NCBI GenBank assembly: GCA_011800155.1
Contig: CM022369.1
Coordinates: 930,001 to 994,000, forward strand
DNA: 64,000 nucleotides
DNA from: Flammulina velutipes
Taxonomy: Eukaryota > Basidiomycota > Agaricomycetes > Agaricales > Physalacriaceae
Reading direction: 5' to 3'
The notes beneath the pieces are model-generated. The model was not told the origin of the DNA. It made no database searches and saw nothing but the letters and a program-made list of their open reading frames with translations. Position numbers and translations under genes: made by a program. Each line of letters opens with the position of its first letter. The stretch's first letter is position 1. Below, one piece after another: positions 13,733 through 26,362 of this stretch.

Positions 13733-16700
13733 ATGCCACCGTACGTTAATGCTCAAGCCGTCGCGGTCGTCGGCGTGGCCGCCGTGGTCATTCCCATCAT
13801 AGTCCGCATCCTTTCCTCTCCCTTAATTCTACTCTTTCTATCTCCTCTATTCCTCATCTTCCTTGCCATCGTATTTCTGGGCCTGCATCTGTTCTTTGGT
13901 CACTTTCTGGACAGCCACTCGCATGCTGTGCCTCCAAAGCTCTCATATGCAGCGCGCCCATTTGCGTTTTCGACCCCCGCAGCCTGGCAGGTCGTACAAA
14001 CGCGCTCGCAATGGTCCCAAAATACGCCAGCAAACCTATCCCCTCTCTTGCCGGACTCACCAGAGGTCTCGGAGGCTCTCAACGACATTCTTTCAAAGAT
14101 CCTACGCGACTTTGTTATGGTTTGGTACAGCAACATATCATCCTCCCCCTCCTTCCCGACAGCAGTTTCCCAAGTCCTACACGATTCCATTGAACGACTA
14201 CTGGACAGAGCAGCCGGAATAGATCTCCCTGCCATAATCGTAAAACGCATCCTTCCCAAAGTCACCGCTCACATAGAGCTATTTCGACAGTCCGAAGTCG
14301 CGTTGCGTGGTGCAGGCTTGGAGCGCCGCTTGACACAGTCAGAAGAGCTCGATCTGCTTCTAGCGAGTCGCTACGCTTCGGGAATGGAAAAATCGAAGCT
14401 TCATGAAGCCGTCGATAACCTATCCACAACCTTCACCAAGCAAACAGAGGAGAAACACCTTCGCGAAATCGTGGACAGGGCCCTTCCTTACGTGCTTCCG
14501 ACTGCCGAGGGACAGAGCAAGGCCGTCAAGATTGTGGTCAGGGAGATTGTTGCCTGCTCTGTTCTCTACCCAGTCATGGACATGATGTCGGACCCAGACT
14601 TTTGGAACAGAGCTATCGACCAAGTAGTGCGTTATCATCTCATTATGCACTACCGTTCTATCTCACAATGCATTGATAGGCGGGTGCAGCTATCCATCAA
14701 CAGTTAGTCAACCTTCTTGTTTTGTTCTATTCTCACAGCAGCTACCCAGGAAATTGATCACCAAAGTACGAAATGTCCTGGAAGCTCAATCACCAAAGTC
14801 GCATCAACGCCATTCCACCATCATTCCTTCCACACCACACAACGAGCTTATTACCATTCGCACGGACGCACGTCAATTCGAATCATTTCTTCGAAGTATA
14901 AATCGTTTCTCTTCTCTCCTCGATGCTCGGCGGCTCAAGAACGACGTCGCTAGAGAGATCAGACGCACCAGAATCCTGCTAGGTACTGTTTTCCTTCATT
15001 GCTGCATTCTTCAACTTAGTTTTCCCCTTCAAGCGAATCACGACAAGGAAGATTGGATCGACGGAGAGAAGACGGAGGATGTCGTCGCGTTTCTTGACCG
15101 GTTATATACCGCCAAGCGTAAGGTCGAAGAACGCATAACGGTTCTCGGAGGCGGCGGAGAAGACACTGTATGTTTCTAGTCGTCTCTGTTGGATGTCGCT
15201 TACCATATTCTAGAATCAAGCTGCCGCCTATCCTGATTCTGGCACAACAACCATCACTCTCCGCGACGTCCTAGGCAACCCAAGCTCCTTGTCGTATCTC
15301 ATGGAGTTCATGGACCGTCGCCAGCGATCATTACTTGTCCAGTTCTGGCTGACGGTAGAAAGCTTCAAAAATCCCCTGGAGTCAGTCGATTCTGATTCGG
15401 AGGACAACGAAGAGGACGTCATTCAGGATCCTTCTTCTGCAGTTACTGTCAAGGAAGATATTTCGATGATTCACGATTTATACTTCGCCTCTCCTACTCC
15501 CTCTCCCGCTCTAGCCTGTATATCCCAAAAGCACATGGACATCATACGAGATTTCGCGCGCACGGAGCTGACTCCGACCATAGCTAGCCAAAAGCGGGTA
15601 CGCAGGAGTGTCATGCAGGCTCAAAAACAGGTCGAGAAGGAAATGGAGCAACACTTTGAGGATTTTGAAAGGTCCGAATTATGGTTTCGTGCCATTGGGG
15701 ACACGGACTTTGGCCTGAAGAAAAATACTGCATCTCTGGAGCGGATGCCTTCTGAAATGTCACGACCTCACACAACGCGTTCGAAGAGTGCAGGCTCCAC
15801 GCCACCTATGCCCCGTTCAGAAGCATTCCCTGGCTACTTCCTGCCTCGACCATCGAGCTCTAGTTCGGCGCCCAGCGTGGCATCTACGAGCTCAAAGGTC
15901 TATCATCCATCCAACATAGAAGTACTCATGTCTCCCGTCGGCGAAACTTCTCCAGAAAGTACCAGAGCCCCTCTGTTCGACGATCCGGACGATAAAGAGC
16001 AGCGGGTGCATGAACAGCGCATGGAGGCCATCCATATGGCTCTCACAGATATCATGGCATTGGAGGAGGAACAAGACAAGCCCCATAACCCACGAAGTCG
16101 TAGGGAAGCTTCTCTTCGCTCGTCAAAACAGAAGAAAAGAGCGCTTTTCGAAGAGGAGCCTGAAGAGTTGGATGAAGCCGAAGACCAACATGAAGAGGCG
16201 CACGAGGAGCCACGGCCATTCCAACTTGCTGCTCCAGGAGATCTACAACTCTCTTACGAAATTAACCGATTGAGCGACAAAGTCTCTCATCTCCAATCCC
16301 AGGGAACTATGCTGGACAACTTGATCAAAAAAGCCGAGCTCACGGGCGACACACAGGAGTTGAAACTGCTTATGACCTCCAAGTCTTCCATGAACCGCGA
16401 GCTGCGGGAACTACAGTTTCAGAAGCTGCAGTATCAGCAACAAGAGTCGGCCAACAGACTCCTCTCTGATCGCACCAAGGTGTCCATCGTTAATTCTACT
16501 GTGGGTGACGAGGATGGGAAATCTGTCGTGCGATACTTGATCGAGGTTCAGCAACTCGCGTCAGATGGGAGCTACGCATCGGGATGGGTGGTGGCCAGGA
16601 GATACAACGAGTTCCTCAGCATGTACAACAAGTTGAAAGAGCGATACACAGCGGCAAAAAATCTCGAGTTTCCTGGGAAACGCTTAGTGCCCAGTCTCAG

Positions 16701-17838
16701 TGTGCACTTCATGGATGCGCGAAAGACAGGATTGGAGAAGTATCTGCAGGTAAGTCAATACACTACCACTTACAACCGATATTTATGTCTTTCTTTTCGT
16801 TAGAGCGTCATTGCCATACCTGCTATTTGTGAGAGCGACGAACTCAAAGCGTTTCTCTCTCGCGAGTCGCCATTCGTCGCAGCCGAATCTCCTACACGAA
16901 CGTCGACACCCAAAGGTTCACAGGCCTTCTCAGGCAGCGACCTTGTGCGCAATGTATATCGCTCAGTGACAGAGAGTATCGACGATATGTTCTTCGGCCC
17001 GTCTATGCTCGACGTGATGATCCAGCGTCTGACTCGTCAAGCTGCAGAGTTCGCAGGGGTCGTCGGCTCGGACGTTACGAACGAAGAACTGGTTACTCAG
17101 GCACTTAGAGACGCGGGAAAGAACGCAGCCGATGCGAATCTACTGCTCTCTGCGGACCTGAAACCTTTGGAAGGAGAGAGCAGCACATCGTCATTCACAA
17201 CACCCATTTGTGATCTCATTCTCGCTATATTCGAGCTCAACAAACAGAACAACGCGAATTGGCTTCGACGGCAGGCTATTGTGATCATCCTGCAGCAAGT
17301 GCTTGGTGGGACCATTGAACGGTGAGTTTACATAGACACGCATGTTACTGTGTTTATCTAACATTACACCATTGCAGTAAAATACGGGAGACGGCTAAAT
17401 CGCTTGTTGATGCTCCTAGACTGCTGTCCTTTCTTGACATTTTCCGCGATAACATGTGGCCAGGCGGACGACTCAAGCCTCCTGGCGTACCACGCACACC
17501 CGATGAGAAGGCCAGGACGATGGACGAAGCTAATCGTAAATTATCTTCTCTGTTCCCTGGTACGCCTGCCTCTTATATATCAAATGTCCTCCTTATCTCC
17601 TCCTTTAGACCTGGCTGCCAATATGATTGGACGATCCAACGCTCGCCGCGGTGCTCGCCGAATTTTCGCTGTATTGCAAAACCGACGATTGAACCAACAT
17701 ATTGTTTATACCATCGTCGACGAAGTACGTGGACAACCTGTTGACTACACATGAATATACTGACTGTTGTTCTAGGTAGTGGCTGCCTTATTCCCAGAAC
17801 CTCCAGCTGCTTTTACGCAGCCCCCTCACGATTCATAA
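13733..17838 (+). CDS. MDM1/SNX13-type sorting nexin (PXA-RGS-PX-Nexin_C)
   Basis: ER-anchored tether of the Mdm1/SNX13/SNX14/SNX25 family, which links ER to vacuole or lipid droplets. The start MPPYVNAQ is followed by hydrophobic segments (residues about 9-62) forming the membrane anchor. The PXA domain follows (residues about 95-300, through RKLITKVRNVLEAQ across two introns). Then comes an RGS-like domain opening DVLGNPSSLSYLMEFMDRR (about 15265), an acidic linker, and the PX domain (about 16490-16900) with VVARRYNEFLSMYNKLKERY and the FPGKR phosphoinositide-binding segment. The C-terminal nexin domain runs from about 16930. The last exon encodes VVAALFPEPPAAF and stops at 17838. All four domains sit in the usual order, and the introns resolve in frame. 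The next gene converges on it with an 83-base gap. Confidence 0.92.
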
Positions 17839-17921
17839 TGACCATGGACGGATTGTAATAGTGGAAATATGTTATAGCATACAATTATTGTTTTATTAAG
17901 GATCAGGCTAGGATGGGCTTG

Positions 17922-18722
17922 CTAGTAGTAAGGGTAGGGTCTGAGAGCCGGTGGTATTCCTCGATTGCTCTGTCCACGAAACATTGGGTCCATAGGATGC
18001 GGATCACTCCACGGCGCGTAGGTTGGAGTTGGAAGTGAAGGAATGGATGGCGAGATGCTCGAAGGCAGCTGGACCTTGTAGGCGCCTGCGCGATTCTGGC
18101 TGCCGTCGTTCCATGTATCATACTGGGCGGCCCCGTCAACTGGCCAATCCAGCGTTGTTCGTTTCTCCCAGTCCGGCCGGCGCATATCCTCGATATCGCT
18201 GTCATCGCCCTTCTTCTTTCCAGTGACTAACCCCCGTAGCCAACCCCACCAGGTATCGAAGAATCCAAGCAGCATCGTGACGACGACAGCGAAGGTGATG
18301 CATACCGCCGTGATGCCAACGAGTTTCGCTTCTCTGTGGTGACTGAGGACGGACGTCGGAGCTACAGTAGGTTGTGTGGCGTTATGGGTACTAGTCGGGA
18401 CGCCTAGGCGCGGAGTTTGTTGAATAGATGTTGACGACACTGAGCCGGTAGATATGGTCGTTGACGATGGACTCGTAGTTTGGTCGTGAGTAGAAGTCGC
18501 AGATGTGTGTGGCGTCGTTTTGAACGTTAACGCCTTGTCTGGAACAGAGGACAGAAGAGATAGGATCGAAGGTGGCTGGTGAGTTTCTTGTGCGCTGCTC
18601 AAGGTTGCCGTCGTCGTCGCGTGTTCAGGTTCTAGCTCTCCAAATAAGAAATCGCGAGGCGGCACGAGAGTAGCAAGAACGATGCGCAGAAAAAGAACGA
18701 CGTAAACGAGGTTGAAGAACAT
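17922..18722 (-). CDS. Small single-pass membrane protein, Ser/Thr-rich ectodomain
   Basis: Intronless. I prefer the start at 18722 (MFFNLVYVVLFLRIVLATL), a clear signal peptide, over the in-frame ATG at 18791. After it comes a Ser/Thr/Pro-rich stretch of about 125 residues, likely heavily O-glycosylated. One transmembrane helix follows (VGITAVCITFAVVVTMLLGF, about 18330-18270), then a short cytosolic tail with GKKKGDDSDIED and many Pro and Tyr residues (ending LRPYPYY). This looks like a fungal cell-surface sensor or WSC/MID-like adaptor without the extracellular domain, but no family motif is present, so no function is assigned. Confidence 0.7.
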   Translation of the reverse strand: MFFNLVYVVLFLRIVLATLVPPRDFLFGELEPEHATTTATLSSAQETHQPPSILSLLSSVPDKALTFKTTPHTSATSTHDQTTSPSSTTISTGSVSSTSIQQTPRLGVPTSTHNATQPTVAPTSVLSHHREAKLVGITAVCITFAVVVTMLLGFFDTWWGWLRGLVTGKKKGDDSDIEDMRRPDWEKRTTLDWPVDGAAQYDTWNDGSQNRAGAYKVQLPSSISPSIPSLPTPTYAPWSDPHPMDPMFRGQSNRGIPPALRPYPYY

Positions 18723-18805
18723 GGCGAGATGGTAGTTCGTGGTCAAGATGCATATAGGCGTGATTCGGCTAGCTCGGCGCATGTGGCGCACGATCGAACT
18801 TTATT

Positions 18806-21800
18806 CTACTCTATCAACTTGGAAAATTCTGACCAATCAGGGCTTCTTTTACACATCTCCTTGAACAGTCCACCAGACTGCAAGAGATCCGGTGGCGTTC
18901 CGAACTCTGCAATCTCTCCTTGATCTAGAACCAGGATTCGATCATAATCCATTATGGTCTTCAGTCTATGAGCGATGGTCATGACGATAGCGCCAGACAG
19001 TTCTTCTCTGATCGTACGTTGAATCTGCATGACGGTGAGTATGGACCTTTCCTGGCCTGAATAACTTACCTGTTCGTCTAATTGAGAGTCAATCTGCGAA
19101 GTGGCCTCGTCCATGATAATGATATTCGTCCTCCGCAACATCGCTCGTGCCAGTGCCACAAGTTGTCTCTCGCCACCACTCAAAGAGCCACCGGCGATGG
19201 CCAAGTCAAGAACATCATCACGACTGTCCGTCGCATAGTGGCGGTGAAGAACAGACACGAGGTGGCATCTTTCAACAACGTCCATGCATTCTTGTGTCGA
19301 ATGTTGGTCTAAAGGATCCAAGTTGCTCCGTAACGTGCCGGAAAATAGAGAGACGTCCTGGCTAACAATGGTCTTCAGGGAAAATGTCAGAAGGCGCATT
19401 CAGAAGTGGAGATATACTCACGATCCGTGTCCTCAAATCTTCCAGTCCTATCGTAGAGATATCTATACCATCTATTCTATAGATAGCTTAAGGCAACGAA
19501 TGGAATAAGAAAGACGACCTTACAAGATTCGTCCTTGAAATGGCTCTACCATTCGCAAGAGCGATAGAGCAAGCGTAGATTTTCCTTCAGTGATGGTCAA
19601 TACACTGCAAACTATCGATAAATCGCCATTAACTCACCAGATCCTGTTCTTCCCACCTTGGTCTAATATCAGCCCGTTATTGTCCTGAATGATTCATACA
19701 ACGCACCACACCGATCTTCTCAGACGGCTTCACAGAAAATGACAACCCCTTCAACACGTCCGGCAGGTCCGGTGCATACTTTACCACAAGCCCATCTACC
19801 ACGAGATGCCCCGAACTGGATGGCCAATACGCAGGAGGTCGTGATTTCTCTACGATAGCCGGTGCCTCCTGCGGCAAATCGAAATACTCCACCACACGTT
19901 CAACGCTATTAAAGTCGAGCTCCAGTTGCGCTGCTACTTTCACTAGCTGCCTGCTGGCCCCTGCAAAGATCCCAGACTGGACGATAACGATAGCAGTGGC
20001 GCCACTTGAAAGACCCATCCATAAGGCAAAAAGTGTTGTGGCGAAGACAATGACTGATCCAAGACCTGCAATTATCGTCAGTCACAGTCCTGGGAAATAG
20101 GATGGCCTGAGTGTACAGTCATATCTCCATCGTAACCACCCGTTGACCAACCACTAGTGAATGCTCAGTGTCGAAGCAATGCGATATAACAACCATACAC
20201 ACATAGACGTGATCAAACTTTTGGAATCTATCAACCTATAACCCAATTAGAACATAGGATATCATTTGAATAGTGGGCCAGCGTACCTTGGCGTAAAACG
20301 TATCCTGATACCGTTGTTCCATCCCAAACGCTCGAACATGCGTAAGACCTCGCAACAGCTCATCAAAGCCCGCAAACGCAGGAGACAGCGACACAGATTC
20401 AAGCCGTCTCAAATCCCGCGAGGCGCAGATATAGGGAGGCGCCAGACGAACATACAACCACGCAATGAACAGCGCAAATGGCGCAAATGTCGGAACAACC
20501 ACAAGTATGACTAGGAATGACGCTACAAAATCCAGCACGCCCGATATGCACGATCTGGCGGAGTTCTGCAATGCACCATCAATGGTATTGATATCCGAGG
20601 TGAAGCGGTTGAGAATCCGGCCGATGGGTGTTGTGTCGAAAAACCGTCCGGGAGCCCGTGTTATGCGCCGAAGGAGGGAGAGGAAAAGAGACCTGGATGC
20701 CTGTAGGCTGGCGTAATATCCCAGGGAGATATACAGAAGCACTGAGAAGGCACCTGCCAGGGAAATGAATAGGTACACCATCAGCCACGGCTTCACGTCT
20801 ACTGCTGGCGGTGGGAAGTTGGACCAAGGGTACCTAATGGCTGCGGTCATGGCAGACAGCAAGCTATCGGAAACGTCGACATCCTGGTACGCTCCTCCCC
20901 AAGCGGACAAAAACACCTGATTCCCGATGTTGATGAACCGAATCATTAGCATCAGGATGAAGGTGAGGATCCATGAGGCCGTTCCAGCGGCTCGAATGTA
21001 TGTCAGATATGTCCTGATCGACACTCTGCCTTCTGCTCGAGATTCAGCCATTATCAATTTGCCTTTGTCAGACTTGGAAGAAGGCAATGACTTGACACTC
21101 TGGGCGAGTGCTAGGTCCGCCTCGTTTTCAGTAGCAGGAGGGAGTTTGTCTGGTTCTTCCACAATAAATGGTTCATCTTCAGCCTCTATAACTTTCTGCA
21201 ACACGCCCTCCCGTGCGAGAGAATCCACTGTCCCTTGTCGCAAAACTTCTCCGGCTGACAGTTCCAGGAGGTAGGATGTGATGGGTAGGCAGATCCCAAC
21301 GTGATGAGTAACGAGGATGATGGTTCGGTTGCGGGCAAGTTTTCCTGAAAGACAGTTGGCCACCAAGTGTTGAGCCGTATGCATGTCGACAGCGGCCAGG
21401 CTACGGTGAAATCATGGAAAGCGCTACAGGTGTATGACGGAATGTACGTACGGATCGTCAAGAATGATACACTAAAAGGGCAAGTCTCAGCGGCGGACAC
21501 GCATCTTGGATCATGACATACCTTGGCCTCAGAATACATAGCACGAGCCAAAGCAATTCGAGCCCGCTGGCCACCGCTAAGTGTGATTCCCTTCTCCCCG
21601 ATTTCTATGGACGAGTTAGTGAATGCGGTAGAAAGTGCCGAATGGTCCAACCTGTCATATCACCTGCCTCAAACATCTCCAAGTCCTTGATAAGTGCACA
21701 TGCCTCGACAACAGTGTCATAGCGCGCTTGATCGAATCCGTAGTTTGAACCGAATACGATGTTATCTCTTATCGTCGCATGCTCTAGCCCTGTAACGAAG

Positions 21801-24422
21801 TGGCCGTCAGCGTACATCAACAGGAAAGGGGACAGTCGTACAAGGGTTCTGCGCGCAATATGCAATTTGATGATGTGACTTGTCAATCAATACCTTCCCA
21901 GCGGTACAGTGCATCTCTACATCTCTCTGTTAGCATATCATCGCGTGCATTTGTTCGACAAACGAACCTCCGAGTAAAGCAGCTAGCAATGCACTCTTCC
22001 CCGAACCCGTTGGACCGCTGATGAGCGTCAACTGTCCTTTGGGGAAAACCAAGTCCAAAGGTCCAAGTTCAAATAACGACGTCGAGCTGTTCTTGGGTAC
22101 AGATTGCCACTGGAACATTGCTGATTCAAACCCGACATTCCCATCACTACTGTTCTCCGACGCTGACAAGGTGGAAGCCCAGTCCGGCACTTCCTTCTCT
22201 TCCAGGAAGTGTTCAATGCGCTGCATAGATACGTACGCTGTCTGCATTTAAGATTCCGCAGCAAAGACTTCCCGAAAAACCACTCACCATGAAGTATGGC
22301 AAAGAATTGACCAGGTAGCTCTGTCATAGGTCGCTGAAGCTGGGAGAACAAGGCGATCGCAGTGAAAGCTTTGGATATCGTGAGAGCTTGACCAGCGATG
22401 AGTGTGTAGCAAAAGAAGGACGTCAAAGCAGTGGCGGAGGGTATCCAGGTCCTGCAAATCATCAGTTCCTGCGGCGCGCGTCCTACGCATATAGACACAA
22501 CCATATGAATCCGATGAGCGTTGCCACAACGTTTTCCTTTACACGCCATTTTAGCTCGGTTTCTCGTGCTTGTTCTGCTTTCTTGGACCAGTGCGACTCT
22601 GCGTGAAAGTCAATCTGTGATGTTGTTGTGAAGAGATTGGTGGATACACACCCCATCCATAGAATTTCAAAAACCTGATATTCTGTAGGAGCTCATTGAC
22701 TGTACCCATTCGTCCATCTTTCGCCTTCCAAGACGATCGGGTTATCTGTACAGTATCAGTTTTTGAGTACGACAACATTCATGGCTGAGATGGCGAACGG
22801 ATATGTTGTACTTCGCAAGAGGATAGTTTACCACATACGCCAGCAAGATGACGACCACTCCCGACCACGCAGCCCAGCCCAAAACACTAAAAAAAACATG
22901 TTGAGTCAGCAGGTATAGATGCTGTGTGAGACTCACTTGTAGAGGAACACAAGCGCAATGACGAGACGGATGGGAGCTGTGATGAAGCCAGAAAACTCCC
23001 AGAAACGCTGCGAAACTGCGTACGTGTCTCCTCTGACATGCGGGTAAGAACAGAATCGAACCAATGATGGAGAACACCGACTGCATGAGATTGACTATCT
23101 TACCAAGATGTGCACCACTCTCCTCGTCCTGTCCTTGTTCAGTCTTTTTCACCTGCCCATCAAGGTTTTGCCTGCGAAGAGACTTGTAGTGAAGAGAGCA
23201 GAACAGCTGGCCTCGAGTGCGCTCATAACAACGCCTCGTGTGCCAGCTCTGGAACAGATCAAGTTGAGCAAACGATAGATGCGCCACAAACACGACAGCA
23301 GCCCAATAATATGTCGTGCGTCTAGAATCTGGACCATCCTCTGCCAAGGCAGCTAGTATTTGCTGCAGCGCATAGGCGGGGACGAAACCTACTCTGAAGT
23401 CAAACTCAAAGTCCCAATCAAGAGGCGTAAACACGCACCAACGACAACGCTCCACATTTCCAATGCAACATCCAATATGAGGTCGAGTGAGTTGGAAGCG
23501 AGAAGAAACCGCAGAAGAGAGTGATCTGGATGTCTCCTCTTGTAGTCGAGGTATTTCTCAAACAAGACTTTATGCCGGAAGTACGGGGACAGCGTCCAGA
23601 CATCCTCGTCATGTAACGTGCGGGAGTTGGCGAGAGCAAAGAGAGGCTCTATGAAGGAGAAAGTACACCAAGACCAGAGCGTTACGTCGTCCTCGGGCAT
23701 GGAGAGCTTTATCGAGGGAATCTGACGTTGCGATTCAACGAATGCAGACTCAATACCGAGGGAAAGCGTACATCGTTTGATTGGGCTATATTTACGGCAG
23801 GGCGTACATGTTGCAATGGTAAGGTGCCGATGACATAGAGGAAACCGGATGACCCAAGCAGTGCTAAAATCTGCAGTGAAAGTGTTTCCAGCTGGGGTTC
23901 CATCTTTATAGACTCCGTTATGCACGAGGATATGCTCTGGGCGACTGCAACTGCTGCGGAGATCAACGAAAGATATGGAACCGTCGCCGGCGATAACATC
24001 ACAACTCTCAAGGCGACATATGCCTAAGAACTACTCGTCAGCTAGTGTTGGCAAGAGGTCATGAATTTTACCCATGAGGCCGCAAAAGTTGCCGAGGATA
24101 AGGTAAGTGAGGTATCGTGCAAGATCACCCCATACAACAGTGCAGAGAACCACCCGAAAGCTTGGAGACAAGCAGCACTTGTCAAGACACGAGATGTGAA
24201 CAACATTAGATGGCTGGGTTCAGAAACAGGGCCGTCAATGTCCTCGACGGTCAGAAAGTTGCGAAATGGAGAGGTTACACGTCTGGTCAGACGCTGTAAG
24301 CGTTTTGGGAGGACTAGCTTTGAGAGGACATCATAGGTGACAGTATATACCAAGAGCGCGGCCAAAAGCTGCACAAATAGCATAAGAGGCCTATCAACGA
24401 AAGTCAGCCGCAGAGTAAACAT
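18806..24422 (-). CDS. ABC transporter, ABCC (MRP/YCF1-type) full transporter
   Basis: ATP-driven exporter of conjugates or drugs, or a vacuolar pump. Many short introns; roughly 1400 or more residues from the start at 24422. Order: N-terminal hydrophobic TMD0-like segment, linker, TMD1 (about 23400-22300), NBD1, TMD2 (about 20960-20240), NBD2. NBD1 has Walker A GPTGSGKS (about 22010), signature LSGGQRARIALARAM (about 21570) and Walker B CIILDDP. NBD2 has Walker A GRTGSGKSTL, split by an intron near 19620, signature LSGGERQLVALARAM (about 19170) and Walker B IIIMDEATS. Asp in place of the catalytic Glu in NBD1, with a normal NBD2, is the usual ABCC asymmetry. The N-terminal exon is the least certain part. 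Starts head to head with the RING gene, about 260 bases apart. Confidence 0.9.
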
Positions 24423-24683
24423 GAGCAATTGCGAGCAACAATTCAGTAAACCCAGTGTATGATCTCATAAGAACATTTCATATAATAGGGAACTAGAGAA
24501 TCATCACGAACGAGCGATGAAAGTTAGTACTCGCCTTTGGTTGGGATGATGATGGTTGGAACTAGAAGGTGTGACAGCGTGGGCCGAGTGTGGGCCGGCG
24601 TGACAAGTGATCAATGACATCTGGATCGCGCCTTGTTTCTCTCCACTTCTGTTCGATTCTTTCGCCACGTCAAACGCCTTTCG

Positions 24684-26203
24684 ATGTCTTCAAGAGAGCC
24701 TTTGTGGTTCTGCCATGAAGTGCGTAACGTTCAGCTGCACAGCCTCCACTCTAAGCACCTCATGCCCAGTGTGGCGCAGAAGCCCAGCCGTTAATGGTGT
24801 GTACTCCTCCTCATCCCTCGCCATCTGCACCATTCCTGAGCTCGTCTTCAGGCCCCGGATCCAGTATGTGCATCGTGCCATGGTTCGTTCGTCGAAATGG
24901 TATACACCAATTATGAATAAGCAACCACGCCATTCATTATCGGACAGATGGACAACACCAACGACGATCCAAGAAATTTCTCGCAGGCCGATCCAGCAGA
25001 GGACGGCTTCAACGACGCCTATATGTGTTCGTCTACCCTTTCTATGCACCAATCGACCATTGACAATCCTATCACAGCTCTTGTGGCTCGCCTTCTTGAA
25101 AGTACCTCGCGTCCTAACAGCACCAGGGATCGGAGGGATAACGAGCCACTTCCAGTAAGATAATTTACAATCTGTTTCCGACTCACCATGAACCGCCCTT
25201 TAGAGACCCAGAGTCGCCATGTCATTTGGCGGCGCCACAGGAACTCGTGTATTCTCAAACGTTGGGTCCCCCAGTGCCGAGGTGCCTACTTTCTCCGAGT
25301 ATGCCTTATTCCTTTACTCTACAAACCACTTATACAAGTTATCCAGCTATATTCGTCGCGGACCAGATGTCGATCAGCCAGGAGGTATCAGCGGTGCTTT
25401 ATTAGGCCAATACATGATGTCAATGCTTGGAATGGCGCCTGGAGGCAGTGGTGGTCTCAATGAAATGTTTGCGAGAGGTTTTGGTGCGGACTCTGGCAGA
25501 ATGGGCGACTATGTCTTCAACCAAGAAGGTGTGTGCCGGTTCCGATGCAGTTCTCGTCTCCGGGCTCAACTTTCCTCAGCACTGGATGAAGTTATTACAC
25601 AACTCATGGAAAACAACAACAGCCATCGTCCTGTACCTGCAACTGAAGAGATCATGGAAAAACTGCCTCGGGAAGTCCTAGAGATCGGCTGTGAGTCGTC
25701 TCAAAAGTGTGGCTGAGGCTGTTTCCTGAATTTGGTCGTAGCACCCATGCTCCAAAAGGATTGTGCTGTGTGCAAGGATCAATTTTCATTAGAATCTGAA
25801 GATCCAGGTGAACAAATCGTTGTATCACTTCCGTGCAAACATCCTTTCCACGAGTCGTGCATTCTACCCTGGCTAAACTCAAGTGGAACATGTCCAGTTT
25901 GCCGGTAAGTCTTCAATACACGTCATTACCTGACATTGGATCAACCTCTCGCACAGGCATCAACTGATTCCTCAACCTGAGCACCATGCGCCTGGGAGTG
26001 GTGATGCTAGTGGTTCGGGGCGGCCAGGATCTCCCCCTCGGCGGGCACCCAACTTACTACAATCGTTATTTGGTGGCCGCATTCCAGACGCTTCGTCTTC
26101 TGGAACACAAGGATCTTCGTCGTCTCGAGCCAATTCAAATCAAAGCCCCCGAAATTCCAACGACCATCATCATGTCCCAGGTGGATGGGACGGTCTTGAC
26201 TAA
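24684..26203 (+). CDS. RNF126/RNF115-like RING-H2 E3 ubiquitin ligase
   Basis: Ubiquitin ligase of the RNF126/BCA2 type, which act in cytosolic protein quality control and endosomal sorting. The tiny first exon is MSSREPLWFCHE. Introns then add CGAEAQPLM and APDPVCASCHGSFVEM, together forming the N-terminal four-cysteine zinc finger typical of this family. The middle region is Gly-rich and low in structure. The C-terminal RING-H2 (about 25745-25905) shows CAVCKDQF, then PCKHPFHESC and TCPVC, with all eight zinc ligands present. The end is HHHVPGGWDGLD. Seven or eight exons, all short introns. Confidence 0.9.
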
Positions 26204-26362
26204 CGGCAAGATAGCACCAAGGAAAGAGAAGTTTTACTGTATATCAGCCATGTGTAATCATTATCGCTATTAGACTGCAGGATTAGTATAACGTACTCGG
26301 ACATTCGTCTGTCTTCATATGTTCCATATAAATTGGAATCATGTCTAGCTATACTGGTATGC

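Noticed and set aside
21500..21560. Loss of NBD1 function in the ABC transporter from LDDP instead of LDEP
   Set aside because: Asp at this place is normal for the ABCC subfamily, whose NBD1 is catalytically weak.
24717..24800. Later ATG (24717) as start of the RING ligase
   Set aside because: The start at 24684 gives FCHE|CGAEAQPLM and completes the N-terminal zinc finger of the RNF126 family.
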